From positions 558,001 through 622,000 of the forward strand of contig JAHDVF020000902.1 of NCBI GenBank assembly GCA_022606425.2: a DNA stretch of 64,000 nucleotides, given 5' to 3'. Position 1 is the first letter of the stretch. Every line of letters starts with the position of its first letter. This document shows, in pieces, positions 1-10,728 of the stretch. The DNA comes from Lepidostoma basale (Eukaryota; Arthropoda; Insecta; Trichoptera; Lepidostomatidae). The notes under the pieces were generated by a model, which had not been told where the DNA came from, ran no database searches, and was given only the letters and a program-made list of their open reading frames with translations. The translations under genes were made by a program, and so were the position numbers.

Positions 1-35
1 GTTCAAGGAAGGTTTTTAAGTATTAATTAGTTTAC

Positions 36-41
36 TTTATT
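36..41 (-). promoter_or_regulatory. possible poly(A) signal of the 431-2287 gene
   Basis: AATAAA on the minus strand about 390 bases after the stop codon. No closer canonical hexamer was found; AT-rich chance occurrence is possible. Confidence 0.25.
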
Positions 42-430
42 AATAGTAGATGTGTTAATATTTACATTGTGTCGTATTTTATTAGTAGATATGACCATTT
101 ATAGAAAAAACCATTTATATGCATCATTGTATTCCACATTTTGAGTATAACATTGATCATTATTTCTTAGTGCCAATTAAAATCAAAAAGCTTCAAATAA
201 AAGACAAATATGGTATTATTATTTACGTAAGATTAAATATTGTTGTATTAGTTCAGTAAATACATTTTTTTTTTTCACAGAAAATATATTTTGGCACTTA
301 GGTTATTAGAGAAAATTTAATTTTAGTAGAAGAAAGACTTCATTTTGAAAGCAGATTTAATTCCTATATAGAGTACACATAACAAACCTTATGTATTATA
401 AATAATTCATAATTATCAATTAAAGTATTT

Positions 431-2287
431 TTATATGTTTGTATCAATCCCTGACCTTATTTTTCTATTACGGTAAGTCATCTTCCTTGTTTCTTTGTCT
501 GACTGCTTTACCTGTCTTTTGGGATAAGCGTTTGCGTGATAGTTGTAAACGCTTTCCGTTTGCTCTTTTGTGGGCGCGGTTGTTTCGTATTTAGCTTCCC
601 CATTCTCTTCCACATCTGCGGGAGAGTCTTGAACCTCGCCAGTAGCCTCCTTTACTTCGAGAGTACTCGCAGCAGATCCTTCAGGATACGTAGTGCCTTG
701 ATGGATGATCTGAACTGAAGGCTGGGGTTGTGTGAAGTACCTGTACGGGTGAGATCTGGTCAGATAAGTTGTGACCGGTGCAACTGTTGAATATTCGGCA
801 TTTTGATGTTCACTCTTCAACGCTCGTTGATCTATATCTGAGCTTTGGTACTGAGAATTTAAAATGACTCTTGTATGGGCAGAATCGGGGTAATTTTCTG
901 AGATTTGTAACTGTTGACCATCGTCTTGATTCTGATACCCTGTTGATTGATGGGTATTTCCAATGTTGCTATAGGCTTGAGATAAAGTTTTGTGAGGAGG
1001 TTGAGCGTATGTATTTACGGGAGCCAATCCGTGAATGTATTGATAAGACTGAGTCGGTTGCTCCTCATTGTACTGTTGTTGAACATATGAAGAATATCCT
1101 GGTTGAACATAGCGCATCACAGTTGGCTGGTTGACTGTGTATTGCAATCTTCCTACATCTGGTTGCACTGAATATTCCTGACGATGTCTTGGCCGAACGT
1201 AAGTAATTGGTTGATGTTGAGGAGTTTGCACATACTGCTCTTGGAAGCTTGCGAGGTATTGACTGACGAGAGCCTGGAGGTTCACATGATCCAAACTCGT
1301 CGCGTAAGGATTGCTATGTGGAAGCTTGGGGTAGAGTTCAGCGATTGGACTCTGAATTTGGGAGCTTGGAATTCTTAGAATAATCACGGGGATTATTCTC
1401 CTCTGAGTGTACCGTTCCTCATCTTGGCCATGGATTCCAAAGGACTGATACTGTGGGTGGTTCAAAATTTTAGAAGGGTTCACGTAATAGTTTGACATAA
1501 CACTCGGGAAATTCCCACTGAATCCAGAAAGTTGTCCGCCATTGTATGTAGAGTATAGAACTTTGTTTGGTGTTTCTTCCTCGGCGTGTTGGTAAAGGTC
1601 TTCAGAGCTGGAATATTGTGGTGGCGGCGGAGTTTCAACAGTTTGCACATTCTCATACTGTGTCCTGAGATGTGAAACTACCCCATTCGGGCTATAACTA
1701 TTCTGTATCTCCTGCTGTGGTTCAGCGTCTATCGGCACCAGTTGATATGCTTTGGATGGCTGAATTTCTACTAGAGTTTTTTCTCCTTTAACCCTATTCG
1801 AAAAAACGGCTTGCGTGTGGTAATTGCTGACCCTTCCCTCAGATCCTTTGGTTGACAATGGAGGAATGTCTTGTTGGGAGTAAGGATAAATCATGAATTT
1901 TCCGTTCTCTGTGTTCTTCTTTTCGAATTGGCTGTAAAAGTATCCATTGCTTGTTTTGTAACCATATCCCAAATTAGCGTCAATAGTCCTCTTTCCTTTC
2001 CCATCAGCAGTTGTATCATTAACTATCTCAATAGCTATGACAGCCGGGAAAGGAACTTTTAAATTCGTTTCGGGGGCTTCGTTCAAGACTTCTTCTTCAC
2101 TCTCGTCATCGTCGTTTTTGATATTAAACTTTTCTTCTATTTCTTTAACGAATTTCTTTTCTTCTTCTGTGATCTTACTGTCATTGCTTTCTTGTTGATC
2201 GACAATATTCTTATCCCCTTTTGACGAAGAAGATAGCACTGGAAGACTCAACACGCTCGCTGATATTAGAAAGACTCCGAGCGATAT
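431..2287 (-). CDS. secreted Tyr/Gln/Pro-rich protein, large 3' exon (5' exon not identified)
   Basis: I do not recognise the family by name. The frame is open from the acceptor to a TAA at 431-433, about 618 codons. A pyrimidine-rich acceptor ending in CAG (2288-2290) precedes an in-frame ATA. The first 11 codons plus VLSLPVL form the hydrophobic core of a signal peptide that still needs an upstream Met-Lys start, so a short 5' exon is missing. No ATG exists in frame at the exon start; counting below starts at the GTG at 2254. Residues 20-60 are very acidic. Residues 68-180 are the least repetitive block (GYGYKTSNGYFYSQ, FMIYPYSQQDIPP) and probably the conserved domain. Residues 180-540 are rich in Tyr, Gln, Ser and Pro. 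The tail is basic. There is no cysteine and no Rebers-Riddiford chitin-binding consensus. A cuticle or other extracellular matrix role is inference from composition only. Confidence 0.8.
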   Translation of the reverse strand: MSLGVFLISASVLSLPVLSSSSKGDKNIVDQQESNDSKITEEEKKFVKEIEEKFNIKNDDDESEEEVLNEAPETNLKVPFPAVIAIEIVNDTTADGKGKRTIDANLGYGYKTSNGYFYSQFEKKNTENGKFMIYPYSQQDIPPLSTKGSEGRVSNYHTQAVFSNRVKGEKTLVEIQPSKAYQLVPIDAEPQQEIQNSYSPNGVVSHLRTQYENVQTVETPPPPQYSSSEDLYQHAEEETPNKVLYSTYNGGQLSGFSGNFPSVMSNYYVNPSKILNHPQYQSFGIHGQDEERYTQRRIIPVIILRIPSSQIQSPIAELYPKLPHSNPYATSLDHVNLQALVSQYLASFQEQYVQTPQHQPITYVRPRHRQEYSVQPDVGRLQYTVNQPTVMRYVQPGYSSYVQQQYNEEQPTQSYQYIHGLAPVNTYAQPPHKTLSQAYSNIGNTHQSTGYQNQDDGQQLQISENYPDSAHTRVILNSQYQSSDIDQRALKSEHQNAEYSTVAPVTTYLTRSHPYRYFTQPQPSVQIIHQGTTYPEGSAASTLEVKEATGEVQDSPADVEENGEAKYETTAPTKEQTESVYNYHANAYPKRQVKQSDKETRKMTYRNRKIRSGIDTNI

Positions 2288-3045
2288 CTGAAAACAAAAT
2301 ATAAAAAATATGTTAATTATAAATATATCTGCGTTAGGAACAATTTAAAAAGAAACTGTTTTATTCTAAACGATATTTTTTTCAAATATATTTTCAACGC
2401 CATCTGCCGGCAGAAAATAAAACTATTTTCAATGTTATTGTGCAAGATTCATTCAATGCAACTGCTGGCGCCAAGTAAACGTGAAAGTTTTTGACAGTGG
2501 CAAATATTTGGTTTCGCATGTTACCCAGTTGTGCAAAAATGGTGTTTAAAAATCAATAGAGAAAATTACAGCTATATGGTAAACTCATATTTTATTTTCA
2601 ATATTACATAGGTGTTTGTAAAAAATGAAGTGGTTTATTTATTAACAAGTTTTACATATGTAGTATATTTAATAATGTTACACCACAAAGTAGGTGCTTC
2701 ATACGAAAGTATAAAAAGTAGATATTATGTACATAGTTGGCCACCGGTATTTACAACAGATTAAGTTTTTAACAAACAGCTATTCTGACAAATAAATAGT
2801 GAATTAAAAAATAATTGAATCAGATTCCAAATTGTATTAATATACATTGGCAAATAGATTATTATAAATGTAAATTATTGTTTAAGATTTAGTATATTGT
2901 GGACGTTGGACGATCGAAGTGTGCGAGATGTCTATTGGTGGCGATGAGGTTCGCCACCCACCACACCGCGTCTCCCGCTGGAGCAAAAAAAGAGACGGTG
3001 TGATGATTAGTTAATTATATAACAGAATAAATGGGCTTTAGAGGT
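2288..3045. other. intron or 5' flank of the left gene, mostly unassigned
   Basis: AT-rich sequence immediately 5' of the large exon. The only recognisable piece is around 2960-3012, which ends like the 3' terminus of the L-A retrotransposon (GAGACGGTGTGATGATTAG) and is followed by TTAATTA. No exon is visible. Confidence 0.4.
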
Positions 3046-3110
3046 CCGGCTAGTGCTAAGGAATTTTCAAACGACATTTGATAAAGCCTTATCAAGGCTT
3101 AACACGTAAG
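3045..3110. repeat. eroded family-A foldback fragment
   Basis: A left-arm remnant (GCTAAGGAATTTTCAAACG) and a plus-strand hammerhead-like core in which the hairpin GCCTT-ATC-AAGGC survives but GAAAC has become TTAAC. Confidence 0.45.
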
Positions 3111-3639
3111 TCTCCTAAAATATTGTTCAAATATCTAGAAAAATGTAATACCTTTCAAAAATCAATTATGTCATATAAACATTTTTTTTAAATTTCACAT
3201 TGTTTAATTATTTTAGAATATACGTTTTTTCGTGGACATAACTATTAACAGTGTTTTTTTAATCAATTATTATGTGAAAAATTATCTTAACATTTCTATT
3301 ATTTTTAATTATCACACAATTCTGATACTATTTTCATTTATTAATTTATTTACAAAAAGATTAAAGATAATTTAAATCAAAATCATGAAGGGTGTTTCTG
3401 TAATAAATTGTATGATTAGGTCCACTTATGTAATACATATTCAGCCATAAAATAATGTAAACATTTGTGTCTTTAGAGTTATTTAATTTTTTTGTTTTGT
3501 TTATTTATTTAAAAGGTGAATTTAAAAAAAATAATATTAAGAAAGTGAGTTTCCTTAATTAACTCTAACTTTATAAGGTACACTTATTAAAATGAATATT
3601 CTTTCATAACACAATGTTTACATTGAGGTTTTAAGGTTT

Positions 3640-3800
3640 TTGGTTCTGTTTTCTAGACACATTATTATAACTTATGTGAATGACATGTTTCGCCTGTTCA
3701 AGGCATTTTCAAATATCAAGAGTCAGATTAGCCTGTTATTAAACATTTGATCATGTCTTAGATAGGCGAATCACGTCTTTCGTATAATTTATAATTCATT
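3640..3800. mobile_element. family-A foldback element with two hammerhead-like cores
   Basis: The left arm carries the TTTTCTAGA motif and a minus-strand core at about 3682-3712, with stem II GCCT/AGGC, GAAA and the palindrome ACATGT followed by C. The right arm at about 3740-3778 is the plus-strand counterpart, eroded to GAATCACGTC. The arms diverge. Immediately followed by an L-A LINE end. Confidence 0.55.
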
Positions 3801-3951
3801 CGAAGTCGGAATAATCGACATGCGTGCATGGCACGATGTATGAATGTAGGGGAAGCCCGAGAGGTATGCCAGGACAGAGCATTGTGGCGATACATCCTCT
3901 CTGCCTACCCCTCCGAGGAAATGGCGTGATGGTTAGTGAGTTAGTTAGAAA
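3801..3951 (+). mobile_element. L-A non-LTR retrotransposon, 3' end, (TTAG) tail
   Basis: Plus-strand text matches the last about 45 residues of the L-A reverse-transcriptase ORF (R-A-C-M-x-R-C-M-N-V-E-E-A-R-E-V-C pattern, then WR-S-x-L-S-A-Y-P) with frame damage, then GGCGTGATGGTTAG and short TTAG repeats. This is a 5'-truncated dead copy. Confidence 0.75.
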
Positions 3952-4255
3952 ATATGTGCTTTATAAGAGGTGTTATTCAAATTTGAAGACAGTAAAGCAA
4001 ATTTTGTATATTCAACAGGTTCTTGACAGAAAGTTGTGCTATTACAAAACTTGTTTGACGTTTAACGTGATTTTCCAACCGGAGTAAATAACACGTACTT
4101 CCAGAATGGAACATTATGTTCTCGAATATTATATACCATCGTGAATACTTCGACATGTATGTAGACAATGTAAAGTAAGTATAGTCAACAAAATAACACG
4201 GGTCGTTATGTCTCACAATTCCCATTGTGAAATTCACAGACACGAATTGTGTTGA

Positions 4256-5076
4256 GGTGCAGTCGAAAATATTTTCTAGACAGATTATTATTTCACAGAA
4301 TGAATACTCCCAAAATTAAATTGACCACTAAAAAAAAGGAAAAAAAACAGTGTCTGAGATATCTAAAAACATCAATGCAGCCGAAAATATTTTCTAGACA
4401 GATTATTATTTCACAGAATGTATACTCCCAAAATTAAATTGACCACTAAAATAAAGGGAAAAAAACAGTGTCTGAGATATCTAAAAACATCAATGCAGCC
4501 GAAAATATTTTCTAGACAGATTATTATTTCACAGAATGAATACTCCCAAAATTAAATTGACCACTAAAAAAAAGGAAAAAAAAAACAGTGTCTGAGATAT
4601 CTAAAAACATCAATGCAGCCGAAAATATTTTCTAGACAGATTATTATTTCACAGAATGTATACTCCCAAAATTAAATTGACCACTAAAATAAAGGGAAAA
4701 AAACAGTGTCTGAGATATCTAAAAACATCAATGCAGCCGAAAATATTTTCTAGACAGATTATTATTTCACAGAATGAATACTCCCAAAATTAAATTGACC
4801 ACTAAAAAAAAGGAAAAAAAAAACAGTGTCTGAGATATCTAAAAACATCAATGCAGCCGAAAATATTTTCTAGACAGATTATTATTTCACAGAATGTATA
4901 CTCCCAAAATTAAATTGACCACTAAAATAAAGGGAAAAAACAGTGTCTGAGATATCTAAAAACATCAATGCAGCCGAAAATATTTTCTAGACAGATAATT
5001 ATTTCACAGAATGAATACTCCCAAAATTAGATTGAAGGAAAAAAAACAGTGTCTGAGATATCTAAAAACATCAATG
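4256..5076. repeat. approximately 118-bp satellite array, seven units, alternating A/B
   Basis: Unit starts lie at about 4259, 4377, 4495, 4615, 4733, 4853 and 4970 (lengths 118, 118, 120, 118, 120, 117, 107). Odd units read GAATGAATACTCC and have ACTAAAAAAAAGG; even units read GAATGTATACTCC and have ACTAAAATAAAGGG. The true repeat is therefore a dimer of about 237 bp. The last unit has an internal deletion and extra substitutions. No CRISPR-like spacers occur. Confidence 0.95.
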
Positions 5077-5305
5077 TTAACATTGTGTTATTAATGATTA
5101 TCCATATATATAAGTGCACCTGAGATAGTTAAAAAAATGTATTAAAATTCCCCACTTCATAATATAAATTTATAAAAACGTTACTATTTAAATAAATAAA
5201 TTTAATGGAATGAAATATTTTACACAAATAAGACAAAATTTTAATAAACTTACGAAATTCGAAAACTTTGTTTAATCCAATATTTAATAAAAAAAATAGT
5301 TAAAA

Positions 5306-5350
5306 AACACGACATGATTCGCAGGATACCTCCATCTTCAGGTGTAAAAA
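5306..5350 (-). ncRNA. hammerhead-like motif, family E, single arm
   Basis: On the minus strand CTGAAGA is followed by T and a hairpin region, then GAAT instead of GAAA, the palindrome CATG, and GTC. Stem I is ACAC paired with GTGT. The core is damaged at one conserved A. Confidence 0.45.
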
Positions 5351-5689
5351 TATACTGTAATAAAAACTTAACAAAGAAAGACTAATAAAAAACGCATTTA
5401 AAATTCAATACAATAATTCAAATTTTAAAATTAACCTGTGCAATAATATTTGTTGTAAGTAGACACTAAGAATTATTTTTTAACAGTAATAACTAATAAA
5501 TAATATTAAATAATAATAATACGTGATGATAATATAAAAAAATTGTAATATAAAAAATATATTATAAATTTTTATACCAAAAAATCTAAAACAAAAGTTC
5601 TTAGTCATGTTAATTGTAAAAAATTAAAATTAAATGTATATTTATTTTTATATTTTGTTTAAAATATGTGTTAAGTTTTTAATCACTCG

Positions 5690-5800
5690 TTTTTTTCGAC
5701 CGATTTCGGCATCTCGCAGCCATCTTCTGATAAAACCAAACTTCTGGTGAAGATCAGAAGATGGCAGTGAGGTACCGAAACCGATTGATACTAAAAAAAA
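5690..5800. mobile_element. foldback with two hammerhead-like cores (family F)
   Basis: Divergent arms: minus core at about 5696-5738 (CAGAAGA, hairpin GGC/GCC, GAAATCGGTC) and plus core at about 5753-5797 (CAGAAGA, then CCGAAACCGATT). The U of CUGA is changed to A in both arms, so activity is doubtful. Confidence 0.45.
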
Positions 5801-6240
5801 CAAATGAAAATAAAAACTAAACACAATAACTTAATTTATTATTTTATTTAACTTATATATCATATCGTTCTCCCGAAGCTAAAAGTATTGTATCATCGAA
5901 ACCTATCTAACATATAAATTAAATTCATAAATAAATTCATTAATCGACAAAATACATAAATATTCATTCGTTTCTCTAATTTGTGTTCACCCCATTACAA
6001 ACAATGATCCTTTATTTATTTGAATCGTATGCAATAATGATATTAAATACTTTTTATGCGCTTGCTTTTATAAGGTATTGTATATCGAATTTAAATTTTT
6101 AATAAACTCAAAATGTCAACACTGTGGAATTTGACAATAAAAATATTGTAAGAATAATATGTGGTATTAATAATGTTTCTGTAAGAATTCACTACTTCTA
6201 TACATAAGTAACGGTACAAGAATACCATTGTTAACTGGCG
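5800..6240. other. unassigned AT-rich stretch
   Basis: Nothing recognisable apart from short AT-rich words. No plausible exon is present. Confidence 0.4.
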
Positions 6241-6303
6241 TCATAGCATTTTTTCATTGATATTTGTTTGCGATAACGACTTTGAGTGCACCATTCACTT
6301 TTT
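6240..6303 (-). mobile_element. L-A LINE internal fragment
   Basis: Minus strand encodes a V-N-G-A-L-K-V-V-I-A-N segment, as in the longest L-A copy upstream of A-V-H-N-G-V-L. It is a very short relic. Confidence 0.45.
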
Positions 6304-6863
6304 AAGTATTATATATACATCCATAGATACCAATATGTTATGATATGATTATGTACAATACAGATTCTTATTAAACATCGATTAACATTTGCCAACGGGT
6401 CAAAACGAGTACATGTTCTAATTTATACATATATCCGCGAGTGAAAGAAGCCTAGATACGAGTATATAGAACCATAGATAATGAATAGATTTTACAGATA
6501 CACATCTTCGACGTTTGAAAGAGTTGTATATTATTAATAGACGTGTTTTGAAATATTTCACAACTGCTTGTAATTGTGTTTAATGGTTCAACGTGATCGG
6601 TCCACTTATATCTTGTATTGGCAATAAGAACATAATTTATATTGTTGATAATCACAGTTGTGCTTTGGAATCAAACGATAATTCATTTTACCATATTTTT
6701 AAAGATGTGCTTTCTGCTTTTGAGTTGATTTCACTTGACCTGTTTCAATGGTGTTAAACCTTTATCGCCGTAAGAACTAAACAAAATAAAATTGAAACGA
6801 ATAGAAGGATTAGAAAATAACTAGTGAAAAATGGATTCATGTTTTATGTTTGAAGTGTTTATT

Positions 6864-7319
6864 GTGGTAAGTTTTAATATAACTTTTTTTTGCAACTTAA
6901 AAAAACACGTCAAAAGAAAAAAAAATTCAAAGGGAGTTGATTTTTTTTGCTCATTTTAAATTACATTTTCTCCTTTAAAAATGATAAATTATTATTCCGA
7001 AACATCTTAATATTTTTGTCAAAAAATGACATATTTTATGTTTATAACGTTATTTCGCAATATGGTGAAACATTTGATGATCGAAAAATGTGTGGTAAGT
7101 TTTATACGTTGCAACTTAAAAAAACACATGTCAAAAGAAAAAAATGTTTTCAAAGGGTGATGTTTTTTTTCTTTGTTCTTTTTAATTTATGTTTTCTCCT
7201 TTAAAACTGATCAATTGTAATTCAGAAACATCTTAATGATTTTGTCAAAAAAAAATTACATATTTTATGTCTATAACGTTATTTCGCAATATGGTGAAAC
7301 ATTTGATGATCGAAAAAAA
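6864..7319. repeat. tandem duplication, two units of about 228 bp
   Basis: Both units begin GTGGTAAGTTTT (6864 and 7092) and share GCAACTTAAAAAAACAC, a T-rich tract, TTTTCTCCTTTAAAA, GAAACATCTTAAT and ACATTTGATGATCGAAAAA. They have diverged by substitutions and small indels. The unit matches nothing else in the window. Confidence 0.85.
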
Positions 7320-7999
7320 ACGAACCAAATTCTTTATAAATGCAATTATGAATATGAATGAACTGATGAGATATTTTACATAATTACTCAATGTGGGAAC
7401 AAAGAGCAACACTTAGAACATTACATTTGAACAATCAGTGATCAAATAAATTGAGTATACTTTTTTGGACCGACTCTTTCTGTCTGTGACTGTACTCGTA
7501 TATTGTACTGTCAACACTTGTCTGTGACTGTATATTGTACAGGCTGAGGATTATGAAAACCGTTCGATTTTTAAATCTTTAGTGTGGGATTATCCAGAGG
7601 TAGATTAACGTATTTAAACTAATGTTTCAACAAAGCATGAAACAGCTGAATATTAATGATCTTGTATAAGTCAACAGGTTTTAGGGTACTTTTTCTAGTG
7701 CAGATTATTGAAACAAGATTAATGTTTTTGTCTATTATTAATTTGCTTATTTTTTTCCGTCTTAGACGTTAATAAAGAATAATCAGGGCCAAGGAAGGTA
7801 CCTCAACGTGTGGTGTAACTATAACACCCGTCACGTCTGAAAACAAGTCAGCCAAACCTTTCACCACAATAGCACGAGAAGATGAGACAAATGATCATCT
7901 ATACAAAACCAGCTTGCCATTGACACGTTGAAGAAGAAAAATGAATTAATGTTATTTTTTTATTTGCATGAATTTGGTGACAGTGTTTTGCTGAGAACC

Positions 8000-8290
8000 A
8001 TCTGAGATGGTACAGCCACGTCATGCGGCCCAGCCGACCATGCTACATGAAAGGTGATAAAAACGAACCAGCGACCCAAAGGATGTGGTAGGCCCATTTT
8101 TTTATGTATTTAAACATATAATATTAATTATTGCATTCCAATCAGTTTGTATAACTCATTACTCAGTCAGTTGCGTGGATGGTATTTATTCAAAGGAGTC
8201 TCAAACGAATCCCACTAGATGCCAACCAGGATAGACAGTACTGGAGATTATATACAAGAAGAGCCGACCCCAGGTAAATAAGACATAGCT
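8000..8290 (+). pseudogene. LINE reverse-transcriptase C-terminus with an AT-rich insertion
   Basis: Plus strand encodes LRWYSHVMRPSRP, of the R-W-x-G-H-V thumb type seen in LINE reverse transcriptases. After about 100 AT-rich bases follows LKRIPLDANQDRQYWRLYT and RRADP, a typical C-terminal end. The interruption splits the conserved text, so the copy is dead. Confidence 0.55.
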
Positions 8291-8387
8291 AGGAAAATGA
8301 AGATTAGAGTTACATTGTTTCATATCGTTTTTTATTTGAGACACTAATCAGTTATAATGTTTCTCTTCTGTATTCGCCTTCACTTTG

Positions 8388-8648
8388 AATAAATATAGTT
8401 ACACTTTGTATTACAATACTTTTTATTTTTACTGAACTCAGACATGTTTCGGTTACAAGTAACCCTTATCAATGTATACAATTTTAACAGTCCATTTAGT
8501 CTGCAGTCTCCATTTATTATATGAGTGACTGCTCTGTTTTATTTGACTGTTAAAATTGTAAACATTAATAAAGGTTACTTGTAACCGAAACATGTCTGAG
8601 TTCAGTAAAAAAAAAATTGTTGTAATACAAAGTGTAACTTTATTTATT
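8388..8648. mobile_element. family-C foldback with long arms and hammerhead-like cores
   Basis: Arms of about 80 bases (AGTTACACTTTGTATTACAA on the left, its inverse on the right) flank a spacer. Both arms carry the core hairpin GGTTAC-TT-GTAACC, GAAA, the palindrome ACATGT, then C. Minus core lies at about 8431-8475, plus core at about 8562-8605. The CTGANGA box is eroded to TTGATAA and TTAATAA. Confidence 0.75.
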
Positions 8649-8698
8649 CAAAAAGTTATAATGTTGATCAACCCCAATATAATTCATATCTTTGTCAG

Positions 8699-8773
8699 GA
8701 TGATCACAGAAATAATCGCCCTGATTGCCCTTATCACCCTGAAAAAGATACCAAGAATTCAATCGGCAATAAC
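8699..8773 (+). CDS. candidate 75-bp internal exon, unknown product
   Basis: I do not recognise this. It is a GC-richer island between an acceptor-like CAG (8696-8698) and a donor-like GTAATA (8774 on). In phase 0 it reads DDHRNNRPDCPYHPEKDTKN and five more residues without a stop. It could be a micro-exon of a plus-strand gene or the relic of an unrecognised transposon. Its neighbours are a foldback element and AT-rich DNA. No matching exon was proven. Confidence 0.25.
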
Positions 8774-9112
8774 GTAATAAGAATTAAATTTGCTAGAGCA
8801 TTAATTTTACTTTTAATTGTTCAGAGAGTGAAATTCAATCATTAAATACAGTTAATATGCGAAAACTACTCCCATGTTCATAAAACTGTTTATTAAAGCT
8901 CTCACGGTTTTTAATTTATAATACTCGCACGTTCATAAGTTATTAAAAACGATTATTGTTATTAACTGGCCAAATTATATAACTTTACCATCATGTGCGT
9001 AAAATCTTATATGTTATGTAATTTATTTCGGTTACAATTAGTTCGAAATACTTTTTAAAAATGTCACAAAATCTGAATGTCTCTAAAATTCATTCCATTT
9101 TTTTATATAAAC

Positions 9113-9450
9113 TTCTTCTTCTTCTTCTTCTTCTTTTGATAGATCTGACGATCTGTGACACAGAAATCATATCTCGTCGGATGATGAGATCCAGCTGTCC
9201 CTCCATCTCTTAGGCGGTCTTCCAGGTGGGCGGTGTCCGGAAGGGATTTCATAGGCGGCTGTATACGCGAGTCTGTCACCATTCATTCGGGCTACATGGT
9301 CCCTCCAGTATCTTCTTCTGGATCTACTCCACTGAACGATATCCTCTATTTCGCAGGTTTTCCTTATGTCTGCGTTGCGGACACGATCTCGGAGGGTTTT
9401 TCCAGTAATTGATCTTAGGACCTTCATCTCCGATGTTCTAAGTAGTCCCT
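9113..9450 (-). pseudogene. L-C LINE, reverse-transcriptase C-terminus with GAA tail
   Basis: Open for about 86 residues from 9427 to 9167: SITGKTLRDRVRNADIR, then W-R-D-H-V-A-R-M and a G-R-P-P-K-R-W motif, which are hallmarks of an endonuclease/reverse-transcriptase LINE C-terminus. After the stop comes about 40 bases of 3' end, then tandem GAA (CTT on the plus strand, 9113-9136). A near-identical copy is at 35890-36172. Confidence 0.75.
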
Positions 9451-9459
9451 TGGTTCTTG

Positions 9460-9605
9460 TTTATATAAACTGTTAAATTAAAAAACTCTGTTTTATGTGT
9501 CACAAATTTATTTTTATTTTACGCGACAGCTGTTTCGTCAACCTATGTTGACATCATCAGGTGTTACAGTAATATATCAAATGTCAAATTTTCGTGATTT
9601 TTGAA
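9460..9605 (-). mobile_element. family-B element, single arm with well-preserved hammerhead-like core
   Basis: Core at 9521-9566 on the minus strand: CTGATGA, extra T, hairpin GTCAAC-ATAG-GTTGAC, GAAA, palindrome ACAGCTGT, C, then GCGT that pairs with AACAC except for one A-C mismatch. The outer arm (AAACTGTTAAATTAAAAAAC) is shared with the copies at 25111 and 47440. Confidence 0.75.
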
Positions 9606-9796
9606 CCTTTATGTGTATTTATTCCAACAAATGAATATAAACATTTTAATATACTATGAATATATCCAAACTATTTAGTATAATTTTTTATATAATAATA
9701 TTTTTTTATAGAATTCCATTATAATATTTTAAATGTGATTTTAAACTCTGTTTTTCCCCTTTAAATTTATATTTTATAAATCTCCTCCATCTCTCG

Positions 9797-9965
9797 ATGA
9801 TGTGGTGGTGGTCTAGGGGATAGAACGCTTGGCTCCTGATCTAGGGGACTTGGGTTCAAGCCTGGACATGACCAGATTCCTTCTTCATAATAATGAGCTA
9901 TTTTCTGCTCACATTGAAGATTGTAATAATAAATTCTAATATCATTGATTTAAATCCTTGGTATT
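9797..9965 (+). mobile_element. tRNA-derived SINE, family 2
   Basis: The head contains an A-box-like TGGTCTAGGGG and a B box GGGTTCAAGCC at 9852-9862, then a tail with AATGAGCTATTTTCTGCTCAC. Copies on the minus strand are at 18497-18972 (split) and 50205-50338. It does not fold as a functional tRNA and lacks a tRNA 3' end. Confidence 0.75.
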
Positions 9966-10500
9966 AGTCTTTTTTATAAAATAAAAAAAATAAAAAATAA
10001 AAATACCTTCGAGACTTGTCAAGAAAAAAAAACTAAATTGTGGAAAAAGCACCTTCTCACAATTCTTAAAAAAAATCGTCATTAGAATCAATAAATGTTG
10101 TAATTGACACTATCTCTTAAGATTAATAACGTATTTATTCTTTCAAACGCTTTATTAAAGTAAAAATATTTATGTTTCATGAATATTTAATTAACCCCAT
10201 ATTTGGTTTTATATTATTTTCATTATATTTAATGAAAGTGATATTTTTCGACATGCTAGGGCATTTTGCAATTCCGAAACATTTCACTTCCGTATACCAT
10301 AAGCGTTATTTTGGAAGTGAAGGTTTTCTTCAAAAATAAAATTAAAATTTTCTTAATACAATGTATAATTTTACATTAAATCGTAGCTATGCCGATGTCT
10401 AACGATGGGCTGTTTCGGAGATCATCAAAATCTATATTTTCGTATCGATTTTTGATTAATTTGGTAAATCGGTAATATTTATATAAAACACTAATGTTTC
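9966..10500. other. unassigned AT-rich stretch
   Basis: Long A-runs and AT-rich DNA with no recognisable gene or repeat. Confidence 0.4.
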
Positions 10501-10503
10501 AGA

Positions 10504-10663
10504 AAATGGGATCCCAAAGATACCTCGATACAGTCTACAGGAGGGTTACCGACCACGTGACCGACCACGTACCCGACCTCCGCAAATACGATGCAGTCTA
10601 CATCGTAGAATGACAGATATTCAACCAACAACATGTCATCAGACGTTTAAGAAGAGTAAGGCG
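10504..10663 (+). CDS. candidate terminal exon or transposon relic, unknown product
   Basis: I do not recognise this. An acceptor-like TTTCAG ends at 10502. One frame (after two bases) is open for about 53 codons: GIPKIPRYSLQEGYRPRDRP, then TRPPQIRCSLHRRMTDIQPT, closing near 10663. It is strongly basic. A second frame is open for 36 codons. The segment is GC-richer than its surroundings and carries an internal GACCACGT duplication. It could be a last exon joined to the 8699 segment only in the shorter frame, or a decayed transposase. A SINE follows. Confidence 0.2.
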
Positions 10664-10728
10664 AAAATATAAGTAGGTAGGTATTTTTTAAAATTTATTA
10701 AAATAAGGTAAAATCACGAGTCACGGTG

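Noticed and set aside
536..2062. Plus-strand open frames of 60-87 codons across 0.5-2 kb
   Set aside because: They are antisense shadows of the long minus-strand exon; composition and lack of start context give no support.
4256..5076. CRISPR array
   Set aside because: Units are contiguous with no unique spacers, and the context is an animal genome; it is a satellite.
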